In this document: piece by piece, positions 8,127 through 15,777 of the stretch | Layout of the letters: each line of letters starts with the position of its first letter | How positions within the stretch are numbered: the first letter of the stretch is position 1 | NCBI GenBank assembly: GCA_964614515.1 | Contig: CAZTPJ010000060.1 | Coordinates: 1 to 23,225 of the forward strand | DNA: 23,225 nucleotides | Direction of reading: 5' to 3' | DNA from: CAZTPJ01 sp964614515 | Lineage (GTDB): Bacteria; Planctomycetota; Phycisphaerae; Phycisphaerales; UBA1924 | Translations under genes and position numbers: made by a program | Notes under the pieces: generated by a model | The model's input: the letters and a program-made list of their open reading frames with translations, nothing else | What the model was told of the DNA's origin: nothing | Databases searched by the model: none

Positions 8127-8357
8127 TCACGCCGTCGGCGTCGCGGCCGGGTCGGCCGTGACGGCCACCACAACCTCGACTTCATCCGACACGATCTGCT
8201 GCGCCACCTCGCGTCGATGGACATCAATCTCGCGCGGGAAATCAAAGGCGATGCGCACGCGATCACCGCGAATCGCCGCGATGCGCACAACGCCGATGGG
8301 GTTGCGCGGATCGCCTATGACAACCTCTTCACCTTCTCGTCTGGTGATCACCAGCAT
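8127..8357 (-). CDS. csrA: Carbon storage regulator CsrA (RsmA), translational regulator
   Basis: CsrA is a small dimeric RNA-binding protein that binds GGA motifs in mRNA leaders and blocks or alters translation. The 76 residues begin MLVITRREGEEVVIGD, as in the family, and carry the RNA-binding PREIDVHRREV segment, with R48 corresponding to E. coli R44. A PRNP insertion of about four residues lengthens the strand 2 region. The open frame extends 14 codons upstream, but the family start MLVITRR and a GGAGG 8 bases before the ATG fix the start at 8357. The C-terminal tail after VVVAV is alanine- and threonine-rich. The gene stands alone; the nearest co-directional gene ends 230 bases upstream. 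Its leader suggests autoregulation. Confidence 0.95.
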   Translation of the reverse strand: MLVITRREGEEVVIGDPRNPIGVVRIAAIRGDRVRIAFDFPREIDVHRREVAQQIVSDEVEVVVAVTADPAATPTA

Positions 8358-8364
8358 CGCCGCA

Positions 8365-8390
8365 GCCTCCGTGCTCGCGCCTCCAGCACG
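8365..8390 (-). promoter_or_regulatory. Probable CsrA-binding leader hairpin of csrA
   Basis: On the minus strand the leader forms CGTGCT/AGCACG (6 bp, 8370-8390) with loop GGAGGCGCG, exposing a GGA. A second GGA inside CACGGAGG lies at the foot of the hairpin and is the ribosome-binding site (8366-8370). Paired GGA motifs, one in a loop and one over the Shine-Dalgarno sequence, are the known layout for CsrA autorepression; the application here is inference. Confidence 0.5.
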
Positions 8391-8407
8391 AGCGCCCACC
8401 AGAACAC

Positions 8408-8436
8408 ACTATACCACACCACCCCGCCCGGCGAAA
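8408..8436 (-). promoter_or_regulatory. Candidate promoter of csrA
   Basis: On the minus strand a good -10 box, TATAGT (8408-8413), lies about 50 bases upstream of the csrA ATG. A weak -35-like TTTCGC lies 17 bases further upstream. Only the -10 half is convincing. Confidence 0.35.
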
Positions 8437-8587
8437 GTCCCTTACGCTTGATGTCTGCAAGTTGTTCCGCTGGCGGCAAGATGGGCAAGATGAAACCCGC
8501 ATCCCCGCGACGCAACACCATGGAACCGGGCCACTTGGATCGTAACATGGCGGGTTGCCCGGGGGCGGCCAAGACTGGCCACCGACT

Positions 8588-8845
8588 TCAATCGACCGCT
8601 TCCACGGCCGTAACCTCGGGAATCCGTTCCCGAAGGTTCTTCTCGATACCAAGTTGCAGGGTCACATGGCTCGACGGGCATCCGACGCACGCCCCGTGCA
8701 GGCGAATGCGCACGACGCCATCGCGCGTCAGTTCCACGAACTCCAGGTCGCCGCCATCGGACTGAATCGCCGGACGGATTCGCTCCAGGATGCCCACCAC
8801 GCGATCTTCCAGCGAGGCATGATCTGTCGCGGCATTCGTCGTCAT
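8588..8845 (-). CDS. Nfu-type (NifU C-terminal domain) Fe-S cluster scaffold/carrier
   Basis: The 85 residues form a single NifU C-terminal domain. LERIRPAIQSDGGDLEFVEL leads to GACVGCPSS, with the CxxC at C53 and C56 that holds a bridging [4Fe-4S] cluster between two monomers. Such proteins pass clusters to target enzymes in the cytoplasm. The frame extends 46 codons further upstream, but that part (with AGETPAPP) is a translation of the palindromic repeats at 8864-8938, so the start is MTTNAATD at 8845. No isc, suf or nif genes are adjacent. It could feed the cluster-dependent enzymes of the cell generally. Confidence 0.9.
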   Translation of the reverse strand: MTTNAATDHASLEDRVVGILERIRPAIQSDGGDLEFVELTRDGVVRIRLHGACVGCPSSHVTLQLGIEKNLRERIPEVTAVEAVD

Positions 8846-8863
8846 GGCACGGATCCGGTGAAA

Positions 8864-8938
8864 CGGGCAACTCGCCCGCTGACGTGGTGGTGCGGGCGTC
8901 TCGCCCGCAGTCTTGGTGGTGCGGGCGTCTCGCCCGCC
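8864..8938. repeat. Family B palindrome doublet plus a decayed third copy
   Basis: Two copies of GGTGGTGCGGGCGTCTCG followed by CCCGC lie at 8886-8909 and 8915-8938, each with a GCGGGCG/TCT/CGCCCGC core (7-bp stem, 3-base loop). A weaker copy, CGGGC-AACTC-GCCCG, lies at 8864-8878. They sit in the divergent gap between the nfu gene and kbl. Confidence 0.85.
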
Positions 8939-9050
8939 TTGCCTTCCTCGCGCGTCTGCAATCTCCAGATATTGTAGGAGCAATAACGCCGAGCGCGGGA
9001 AGCGCTGTCGGCGGCCGTAGAATCCCGCCTCAGTCTCAGGAGGTGTGACG

Positions 9051-10280
9051 ATGTCTCATGCTGTATCCGCCGCCGCTCCCTTCACCGCTCGCGCCCGCGG
9101 CGTGCTCGACAAACTCCGCGCAGAGGGTCAGTACAAACTCCTCCAGACCCTCGAAGGGCCGATGGACGCCGTCGTTCGCGTCGAGGGATATGGCGACTGC
9201 CTCTGCTTCTGCTCGAACAACTACCTCGGCCTCGCCAACCATCCCGAAGTCATCGAGGCAGGGATCAAGGGCCTTCGCGACTACGGCGCGGGCACGGCCT
9301 CTGTTCGCTTCATCTGCGGCACTTTCTCACCCCACGAAGTCCTCGAACGCACGATCGCGGAATACATGGGCACGCCCGCGGCGTACACGTTCGTCTCCTG
9401 CTGGAACGCCAACGAGGCGCTCTTCGCGACGCTGTGCGAACCGGGCGACATCATCATCTCCGATGAACTCAATCACGCCTCGATCATCGACGGCATCCGC
9501 CTCGCCACCGTCATCAAAAAGGGCGTCCACAAGACGGTGTATCGCAACAATGTCCTCAATGGCCCCGGCTCCCTGCGCGAACGCCTCGAACAGGCCCGCG
9601 CCAACCCCGACGTCACAGGCGTCATCTGGGTCGTCACCGACGGCGTCTTTTCGATGGAAGGCTCCATCGCCGACCTGCCCGCCATGCGCAGACTCTGCGA
9701 CGAGTTCGGCGCGATGCTCATCGTCGATGACAGCCACGGCCACGGCGTCATGGGTCAGCACGGCCATGGCACGCACGAGCACTATGGCATGTTCAGCGCA
9801 TCGCCCGGCGTGGACATCTTCACCGGCACGCTCGGCAAGGCCCTGGGCGGCGCGGCCGGGGGATTCGTCGCGGGGCCGAAGGAAGCCATCGACATGCTCA
9901 TCCAGCGCGGACGTCCGACGCTGTTCAGCAACGCATTGCCGGTCTCGGTCGCGTGCTCGGCGAAGAAAGCCATCGAGATCCTGCTGCGCGAGCCGCAGCG
10001 CGTCGCCACCCTCCGCGACAATGTGCAGTACGCACGCCGGAAACTCGCCGACAACGGCTTCGAAGTCCTCAAGAGTCCAACCGCCATCTGCCCGATCATC
10101 GTTCACGATACGGCCAAGGCCATCGCCATGAGCAAGCGCCTGCTCGAACTCGGCGTCTTCGTCATCGGCTTCGGCTTCCCCGTCGTGCCCGAAGGCCACG
10201 CGAGACTTCGCGTGCAGATCTCCTCCGCCCACACGCACGAACACATCGACGGCCTGATCGCGGCGCTGAAGCAACTCTGA
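9051..10280 (+). CDS. kbl: Glycine C-acetyltransferase (2-amino-3-ketobutyrate CoA ligase)
   Basis: This PLP-dependent alpha-oxoamine synthase cleaves 2-amino-3-oxobutyrate with CoA to glycine and acetyl-CoA, the second step of threonine breakdown. The 409 residues match Kbl closely: CSNNYLGLANHP, ASVRFICGT, ISDELNHASIIDG, TDGVFSMEG, VDDSHGHG, TGTLGKALGG with the PLP lysine K263, FSNALP and PVVPEGHARLRVQ. Related synthases (BioF, SPT, HemA) lack this combination. The ATG at 9051 has an excellent AGGAGGT at 9038-9044; a GTG at 9045 abuts that site and is rejected. Its usual partner, threonine dehydrogenase (tdh), is not in the window. TAGAAT at 9018-9023 may be a -10 box, without a clear -35. 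Confidence 0.95.
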   Translation: MSHAVSAAAPFTARARGVLDKLRAEGQYKLLQTLEGPMDAVVRVEGYGDCLCFCSNNYLGLANHPEVIEAGIKGLRDYGAGTASVRFICGTFSPHEVLERTIAEYMGTPAAYTFVSCWNANEALFATLCEPGDIIISDELNHASIIDGIRLATVIKKGVHKTVYRNNVLNGPGSLRERLEQARANPDVTGVIWVVTDGVFSMEGSIADLPAMRRLCDEFGAMLIVDDSHGHGVMGQHGHGTHEHYGMFSASPGVDIFTGTLGKALGGAAGGFVAGPKEAIDMLIQRGRPTLFSNALPVSVACSAKKAIEILLREPQRVATLRDNVQYARRKLADNGFEVLKSPTAICPIIVHDTAKAIAMSKRLLELGVFVIGFGFPVVPEGHARLRVQISSAHTHEHIDGLIAALKQL

Positions 10281-10288
10281 AGAAAGGG

Positions 10289-10316
10289 CCGATTGCGCAA
10301 GCAATCGAAAGTCGGC
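10289..10316 (+). terminator. Hairpin at the 3' end of kbl (family D)
   Basis: Nine bases after the kbl stop, GATTGC-GCAA-GCAATC forms a 6-bp stem with a GCAA loop (10291-10306), inside an outer GCCGA/TCGGC pair, followed by CTTCTTC rather than a clean T run. It is probably a weak or assisted terminator. Related hairpins occur at 10355-10372 and 16818-16835. Confidence 0.45.
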
Positions 10317-10343
10317 TTCTTCGCATCGAACGCGCCACGCCAG

Positions 10344-10373
10344 AAAAAAACAGTCGATCGCTCGCGCGATCGG
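10344..10373 (-). terminator. Intrinsic terminator of the exbD-like gene
   Basis: Read on the minus strand, CGATCGC-GCGA-GCGATCG (7-bp stem, 10355-10372) starts about 5 bases after the stop codon and is followed, after ACTG, by seven T residues. This is a standard rho-independent layout. It faces the kbl hairpin, giving back-to-back stops between convergent genes. Confidence 0.7.
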
Positions 10374-10377
10374 CTCG

Positions 10378-10791
10378 TTATGGCGACTCGTCCCGCTGTC
10401 CGATGATGCCGAAATCCGTGATGCCCGCGTTGGTCAGCGTATCGATCAAGCCGAGCAGACTGCCGCTGCGACCCGATTCATCCGCCGCGATCAGAATCCG
10501 CAGATCGGGAACTTCGCTTCGCAGTTCGAGCAATCGCGGGGCGAGAGCCTCGGCCGTGATCGCTTCGCCTTCAAGATGCAGGCCCCCATCGGCGCGAAGG
10601 GCGATGGTCACCGCGCGAACCTCGGTCCCCGTCTCCGCGGCCCCGACCGCCGGCAGTTCAACATCGAGCACCCGCGCCCGCACCATCACCACCACCGAAA
10701 ACAGGAAGAACGTCAGCAGCAGAAAGACAACGTCGATCAGCGGCGTCATCTCCAGGCGAGGCTCCGGCGTGCTGCGTCGGACGTGAATCAT
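10378..10791 (-). CDS. ExbD/TolR family biopolymer transport protein
   Basis: This is the inner-membrane, periplasm-facing subunit of a proton-driven Exb/Tol motor that energises outer-membrane transport or envelope constriction. The 137 residues show a short cytoplasmic N-terminus, a single TM helix MTPLIDVVFLLLTFFLF with the essential proton-carrying aspartate D20, and a periplasmic domain ending in LIDTLTNAGITDFGII, as in the family. The gene stands alone: no ExbB/TolQ partner is adjacent on either side and no TonB is visible, so its motor partner must be encoded elsewhere. A T-tract terminator follows. Confidence 0.92.
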   Translation of the reverse strand: MIHVRRSTPEPRLEMTPLIDVVFLLLTFFLFSVVVMVRARVLDVELPAVGAAETGTEVRAVTIALRADGGLHLEGEAITAEALAPRLLELRSEVPDLRILIAADESGRSGSLLGLIDTLTNAGITDFGIIGQRDESP

Positions 10792-10934
10792 GCGTCATGA
10801 TAAGCGACCGGGCGTGAAGAAGCGATGGCACATACACGATGCGCTTTGATCGCTCCGGCCCGTGGCGATTGCCCCTCACTCCGACGCTGTGACCTCTGCG
10901 CGATCTCCGCGGCCTCTGCGTACGTTTCGTCCCG
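10792..10934. other. Short intergenic region with a family C repeat fragment
   Basis: Positions about 10890-10922 carry CTCTGCGCGATCTCCGCGG and CTCTGCGTACG, words of the CTCCGCG/TCTGCGT repeat family related to the element at 3984-4221. No gene is seen, and no exbB-like reading frame lies here. Confidence 0.55.
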
Positions 10935-12527
10935 CTACCGCGCGATCTCGATCGCCCGCGTCTCGCGCAGCACCGTCACGCGGATCTCGCCGGGGAACGT
11001 CATCTGCTCGCTCACGCGCTTGGCGATCTGCTGCGCGATGTAGTGCGCCTCGTCATCGCTGATCTTCGCCGCGTCAACCATCACGCGAACCTCGCGCCCG
11101 GCCTGAATCGCATATGCCTCCGTCACGCCCTGGAACCCCAGCGCGATGTCCTGCAGCGCCTCGAGCCGCTGCACATACCGCTCCATGGACTCGCGCCGGG
11201 CGCCCGGCCGTGCCGAACTCACCGCGTCCGCGGCCATGACGATCGGCGTATAGAAACTCGTCGCCGGGATGTCCGCGTGGTGTCCGCCGATGGCGTTGAG
11301 AACCGGTTCCTTCTCGCCGTGCTGCCGGGCGAAGTCCATGCCGATCTTCGGATGCCCGCCTTCCATTTCCTGATCCATCGCCTTGCCGATGTCGTGCAGG
11401 AATCCGCAGCGCCGCGCGAGCGTGCCATCGAGTCCGAGTTGATCCGCGATGATCTGCGAGAGAAACGCGACCTCGATGGAGTGACGCAACACGTTCTGCC
11501 CGTAGGATGTGCGATAGTGCAGTTTGCCCATCGCCTCGATGATCTTGGGATGAAGTCCGCGAAGCGAGACCTCCAGTCCCGCATCCCGCCCGGCCTTGAG
11601 CATCTTCTCATTGACTTCGCCGCGCACCTTGGCGATGACTTCCTCGATCCGCGCGGGGTGCATTCGCCCATCCGCGATCAATCGCTCGAGCGCCTCAACC
11701 GCCACCGCCTGACGAATCTTGTCAAAGCACGACACCACGATCACGCCCGGCGTGTCATCGACGATGATGTTCACGCCCGCCGCCTGCTCAAAGGTGCGGA
11801 TGTTGCGTCCCTCACGCCCGATGATGCGCCCCTTCACATCATCCGAAGGAATCGCCACGGTGCGCACGGTCGTCTCCGACGTGTGTTCGGTCGCGTATCG
11901 CTGCACGGCGTTGACGATCACCTCCCGCGAGCGTTCGCGGGCCTCGGTCTCGGCATCTTCGACGATGCGCCGCGAGATCTTGGCGACCTCCAGGCGCGAT
12001 TCCTCCTCCACGCGCTTGAGCACCATGTCCAGCGCTTCCGGGCGTGAGACGCCCGCGATGTCCAGAAGCTTCCGCTGCTGCTGTTCTAGCAACGCATCCA
12101 CCTGCTTCTGCTTCTCGGCGATGGCCGCGTCGCGCTGGCGCAGCGACTCCGCCTGCTTCGAGAGCGTCTGCTCCTTGAGCGTCATCGCCTCTTCTTTTCG
12201 ATCCACGAGGTCTTCGCGCTTGGCCAGACGCCGTTCGAGTTCACGCGCCTCTTTGCGCATGGCCTCGATCTCCTGATCCACTTCCGTCTTGCGATCCAGG
12301 ATGTGCCGCTCGTTCTCAAGTTTGATCCGCTCGGCCTCGGTTCGTGCGTCGGCCGTGATCCGATCCGCCGACGCCCGCGCCTCATCCGTCTGTCGCGCCA
12401 TCGTTCGCGTGGCCATCACGCGGGCGACCATCACGCCGCCGATCGCCCCCGTCGCCAGCGCGCCGAGCATCAACAACGCCACAACCGGAGTCTCAAGAGC
12501 CGCTAATGTCACAAAAGTGGAGCGCAT
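10935..12527 (-). CDS. rny: Ribonuclease Y (membrane-anchored endoribonuclease)
   Basis: RNase Y starts the decay of many mRNAs at the inner face of the membrane. The 530 residues have the family's full layout: an N-terminal TM helix (about 12-36), a long coiled coil rich in E, K, R and Q (about 45-200), a KH RNA-binding domain with GRIIGREGRNIR from G233, and an HD phosphohydrolase domain with metal-binding HD at H378/D379 in FLHDIGKAMD. The length matches the usual 510-530. The start follows a GAGG about 10 bases upstream. It is separated from the upstream UPF0316 gene by 438 bases, so it probably has its own promoter, which I could not identify. Confidence 0.96.
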   Translation of the reverse strand: MRSTFVTLAALETPVVALLMLGALATGAIGGVMVARVMATRTMARQTDEARASADRITADARTEAERIKLENERHILDRKTEVDQEIEAMRKEARELERRLAKREDLVDRKEEAMTLKEQTLSKQAESLRQRDAAIAEKQKQVDALLEQQQRKLLDIAGVSRPEALDMVLKRVEEESRLEVAKISRRIVEDAETEARERSREVIVNAVQRYATEHTSETTVRTVAIPSDDVKGRIIGREGRNIRTFEQAAGVNIIVDDTPGVIVVSCFDKIRQAVAVEALERLIADGRMHPARIEEVIAKVRGEVNEKMLKAGRDAGLEVSLRGLHPKIIEAMGKLHYRTSYGQNVLRHSIEVAFLSQIIADQLGLDGTLARRCGFLHDIGKAMDQEMEGGHPKIGMDFARQHGEKEPVLNAIGGHHADIPATSFYTPIVMAADAVSSARPGARRESMERYVQRLEALQDIALGFQGVTEAYAIQAGREVRVMVDAAKISDDEAHYIAQQIAKRVSEQMTFPGEIRVTVLRETRAIEIAR

Positions 12528-12965
12528 GGCATCGCATCCTCATTCGCACGGCCGATGTCCGGCCGGCGACAACACTTGCCTTCCTGGCGCAGTTCTCGTT
12601 GCGGTGCGCTTGCGGTGTTCGTCACTCCGCGCGCTGCCTCCGCGGCGGGTATGCCGCACACGGATCGGATCACCCACGCGCTCGCGGAGACATCGCTCCA
12701 TCGAACGCGCAGCGCACAGACCTCATTGGCGGGCGGTCGTTTCGCCTTCGACCACCCACGCCGCGGCGCGAGCGCCTTCCTCAACGCCGACGGATTGACA
12801 AACCGCAAGAACGCAACAAACTACGAGCCAGGGACCAAATAACGTCGCCCATCACAAGCACGGGCATGAATACGCCGGAGTGTATGCACACCATCGCCGC
12901 CTCGTCATGGTCCCCGGGAAATCCTGCGGCGAACCCCAATCCGGGAATGCACCAGAGCCATCGGC
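12528..12965. other. 438-base gap upstream of rny, no confident gene
   Basis: No reading frame here has a recognisable domain. Two small minus-strand frames exist: 12781-12996 (71 codons, overlapping the end of the UPF0316 gene) and 12509-12808 (TTG start, overlapping the rny start). Both use third positions far less GC-biased than the neighbouring genes. I found no palindrome of families A, B or D. The stretch may hold the rny promoter and leader, a small RNA or a decayed gene. Confidence 0.5.
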
Positions 12966-13526
12966 CTACTTCCGGACCATGAACAACCGGCCCCATGCCC
13001 GGCTGCGCCCAAGGTTTGATTCAGCCAGAACCCCGCCAACGGGGGATTCAGCCCGCTCGACAGTCATGAACGAACCCGGAGCGATCTGGTCCACGGCTTC
13101 GCGAAGCCGCTGAAGGTTGCGACGCCGGATCAACGTGAACGCGATCTCCACGGGACCATCACGTCCTGTCCCCTCCACGCGAGTCACCGCGAACCCCTTC
13201 TGGCGAAGCCGTGCGGCCAGGTCAAGACCCGGCTGCGTGGTCACAATCCGAACCACGCGATACCCGATCGCGATCCGCTCCTCAATCGCCATCCCGACCA
13301 GAATGCCCACAGCGAAACCGGCCGCATACGCCGCCACCGCGATCGGGAACTGATCGAGATACTTGATGACGCCACCGACCGCCAGCACCCAGATCGTGAC
13401 CTCCAAAATGCCCAGCAGCGCCGCGGGAATGCGATACCCCGAGACCATGATGATCGTGCGCACCGTGCCGATGGACACGTCGCAAATTCGGGCGAAGAAG
13501 ATCAGAAGTAGAATGTGCCACTCCAT
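12966..13526 (-). CDS. UPF0316-type membrane protein (DUF5698 and DUF2179)
   Basis: The 186 residues have a membrane half with about three TM helices (MEWHILLLIFFARICDVSIG, then the segments around IIMVSGYRIPAALLGILEV and AVAAYAAGFAVGILVGMAIE) and a soluble C-terminal half with VVRIVTTQPGLDLAARLRQKG and REAVDQIAPGSFMTVERA, the DUF2179 pattern. The biochemical function is unknown. ATG 13526 lies 11 bases after the mnmA stop; ATG 13565 would overlap mnmA by 28 bases and adds a polar segment before the first TM helix. It is last in the run of the zinc-ribbon pair and mnmA. Confidence 0.82.
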   Translation of the reverse strand: MEWHILLLIFFARICDVSIGTVRTIIMVSGYRIPAALLGILEVTIWVLAVGGVIKYLDQFPIAVAAYAAGFAVGILVGMAIEERIAIGYRVVRIVTTQPGLDLAARLRQKGFAVTRVEGTGRDGPVEIAFTLIRRRNLQRLREAVDQIAPGSFMTVERAESPVGGVLAESNLGRSRAWGRLFMVRK

Positions 13527-13537
13527 GATGGTCAGCG

Positions 13538-14764
13538 TCACTCGATCGTGGTATCGTGAATCCATCCGCCGCCGAGAACGACGCCGGAACCGTCACAAGC
13601 ATACAACACCACGGCCTGCCCGGGCGCAACGGCGAACTGCGGTGCCTCAAATCGCACGCGAAACCGGCCACATCGCCCGGATGGCGTGACGCCCTCATCA
13701 TCATCCACCGCCAGATACGCCGCCGGCGCCGGAGGCGAGTTATAGCGATGCTTCGCCAGACACGGTTTCCAGCCTTCATCGGGAGTCGGCACGGCCTGAG
13801 TCAGCCAGTTCGACTCATGCGCCACGCACTCGCGAACATACAGACGCTCACGCGGGCCAACGGTGATCGTGTTGTCCGACGCGGACTTGTTGACCACATA
13901 CAACGGCCGTGGCCCCGCGATGCGCACGCCCCGGCGCTGGCCCACCGTGAAGCGGTGTTGCCCGGCATGGGTTCCCACGCTACGGCCGTCTTCATCGCGC
14001 ACAACGCCGGGTTCGGCGAGTTCCGGGCGTCGCGATTCGATCAGCGCTGCGTAATCATCATCAGGCACGAAGCAGATCTCCTGCGAATCCGGCTTGTCAA
14101 AGACGGGCAGGCCGAACTCCCGCGCCAGGTCGCGCACCGCCGACTTGGGCATGTGACCAACCGGAAAGAGCGTCGTGGCCAGTTGCTCGCGCGGCAGGCC
14201 GAAGAGCACATACGACTGGTCCTTGGCGGGATCAACCGCGCGGGCGAGATGAAACGGCCCCGCGTGTTCGCCCGGCACGCGCTGTTCGGGCAGGATCCGC
14301 GCGTAATGCCCCGACGCGACGAAATCGCACCCGAGTTGCTTCGCATAGTCATGCAGACGACCGAACTTCAGCCAGTCGTTGCAGCGCACGCACGGGTTCG
14401 GCGTGCGCCCGGCCGCGTATTCATCAACGAAGTAATCAATCACGCGACCGAAGTCCTTCTTGAAATTGCACACATACAGCGGAATGTCGAGTTCCGCGGC
14501 GACGGCCCGCGCATCGGCCGCGTCCGAAATCGAACAACATCCCTGCTTGTGAACCTTGAGCGCGATGCCGACCGGGCGATGATTCGGCGCGAACTCGGCC
14601 ACACACGCCTCCGCGGGAGTCGGCGCGTCCAGCGCCTCCCCGACGGAGCCAAGACGCATGAAGCACCCGACGACATCCCAACCATCACGGCGCAGCATGG
14701 CCGCGGCGACGGAGGAGTCCACGCCGCCTGACATCGCCACCATGACCTTGGGACGCGAGTTCAT
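13538..14764 (-). CDS. mnmA: tRNA-specific 2-thiouridylase MnmA (TrmU)
   Basis: MnmA adds sulfur to C2 of wobble uridine 34 in tRNA-Glu, -Gln and -Lys using ATP and a persulfide relay. The 408 residues begin with the PP-loop SGGVDSS (12-18). The catalytic pair is visible: C128 in RCNDWLKF, matching E. coli C102, and C231 in QEICFV, matching C199. A C125 three residues before C128 gives a CxxC here, and a CC pair lies earlier in KQGCCSISDAADA. The C-terminal beta-barrel ends with VVLGGGWIHD. The ATG overlaps the stop of the upstream zinc-ribbon gene by 4 bases, showing translational coupling. Confidence 0.96.
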   Translation of the reverse strand: MNSRPKVMVAMSGGVDSSVAAAMLRRDGWDVVGCFMRLGSVGEALDAPTPAEACVAEFAPNHRPVGIALKVHKQGCCSISDAADARAVAAELDIPLYVCNFKKDFGRVIDYFVDEYAAGRTPNPCVRCNDWLKFGRLHDYAKQLGCDFVASGHYARILPEQRVPGEHAGPFHLARAVDPAKDQSYVLFGLPREQLATTLFPVGHMPKSAVRDLAREFGLPVFDKPDSQEICFVPDDDYAALIESRRPELAEPGVVRDEDGRSVGTHAGQHRFTVGQRRGVRIAGPRPLYVVNKSASDNTITVGPRERLYVRECVAHESNWLTQAVPTPDEGWKPCLAKHRYNSPPAPAAYLAVDDDEGVTPSGRCGRFRVRFEAPQFAVAPGQAVVLYACDGSGVVLGGGWIHDTTIE

Positions 14765-15771
14765 GCCCGCGAATCGTAGGGGCCGGGGGCATCGGGTTCC
14801 GCCAGCGGAATCGGTGCATCATCATGCACATACTCAGGCATGGGCGGCGGGGGCGGCGCGATGCGCGCCCGCGCCTCGGCCCGCGCCGTGCGCTCCGCCA
14901 GACGCCGCACGCGATCCTCCTCATCAGCCGCGTTGATGATCGCCCAACGCACGATGTTCGCCAGTTGAATCAGAAGCACGATGAAGTACACCACCCCCAG
15001 CAGAAACGCGCTGCTGAAGATGAAAAACACAAACCCCGCCAGGCCCGTGATGAACGTGAACGTCAGCGTCACCTGTGTCATCAGCAACACCAGAAGCGAC
15101 AGCGCGAGAGTGCTTCCCAGAACCGCCAGAGACATCCCCACCATGCGAAACTGATGCCCCAGCGTCGTCTCCATCGCCCAGTGCGCAATGTTCGAAAGCA
15201 CATGACACAACGGCACAAGACCCACGATCCCGGTGATGAAGCACGCCGTCCACGTCCACACGGCCGCGGTGAACGTCACGCCCACCATCCCCGCCGGCGA
15301 CGACGCGTGAATGACAAGGATCGCCGCGATGCACATCGGCGCCCAGGCGGCTTGCGTGATCCGCGCGGCGATACGCGAGTGCATCGCCTCGGACGTGCGC
15401 GGCGTCACCGTTGACGCCGTCGCCGCACGCGGACGAGTCACACGCCACACCGCGAACCACCACAGAATCGCCGGGACCACGGCCGCGGCCAGAAAAACCG
15501 TGCTGCACCACGTCGGCAGCATCAGCACGGTGCCCGCGATGGCGCTGCCCGCAAGCGTGAAGCACGCCCCGCGCAGCATGCACAGGTATCCAACCGGCGC
15601 GCCGGTGATCGAATCCACAAGTCGCTCGCTGTCCGCGATCTTGTGCCCGCACTCAGGACACGTTCCGCCCCACGCCAGGCCGCGAAGGTTGTAGTCGCAG
15701 TTCGGACACGCCGTATCGTGCTCGATGGTCCCGCGACGCTTGTGACGAGGTTTGGGCGGCAAGCGTGACAT
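14761..15771 (-). CDS. Zinc-ribbon multi-TM membrane protein, paralogue 1
   Basis: I do not recognise a named family. The 336 residues start with a basic tail and a zinc ribbon (CPNCDYNLRG ... CPECG, about 22-41), then about six hydrophobic helices up to residue 280, a charged coiled segment (ADEEDRVRRLAERTARAEAR) and a proline-rich tail with DDAPIPL. The next upstream gene encodes a paralogue with the same ribbon, the same NIAHWAMETTLGHQFR-like segment between helices and the same APIPL tail. The stop overlaps the mnmA start by 4 bases; the start lies 6 bases after the paralogue's stop. The N-terminal ribbon and C-terminal motif suggest cytoplasmic binding sites on a membrane scaffold, but this is inference. 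Confidence 0.75.
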   Translation of the reverse strand: MSRLPPKPRHKRRGTIEHDTACPNCDYNLRGLAWGGTCPECGHKIADSERLVDSITGAPVGYLCMLRGACFTLAGSAIAGTVLMLPTWCSTVFLAAAVVPAILWWFAVWRVTRPRAATASTVTPRTSEAMHSRIAARITQAAWAPMCIAAILVIHASSPAGMVGVTFTAAVWTWTACFITGIVGLVPLCHVLSNIAHWAMETTLGHQFRMVGMSLAVLGSTLALSLLVLLMTQVTLTFTFITGLAGFVFFIFSSAFLLGVVYFIVLLIQLANIVRWAIINAADEEDRVRRLAERTARAEARARIAPPPPPMPEYVHDDAPIPLAEPDAPGPYDSRA

Positions 15772-15777
15772 GACGCC

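Noticed and set aside
9018..9023. TAGAAT as a kbl promoter -10 box
   Set aside because: No acceptable -35 lies at the right distance, so I mention it only within the kbl entry.
12509..12808. 99-codon minus-strand frame upstream of rny
   Set aside because: It uses a TTG start, overlaps the rny start and lacks family resemblance.
12781..12996. 71-codon minus-strand frame after the UPF0316 gene
   Set aside because: It overlaps the end of that gene, has weak third-position GC bias compared with its neighbours, and has no recognisable domain. It is left as part of the unexplained gap.
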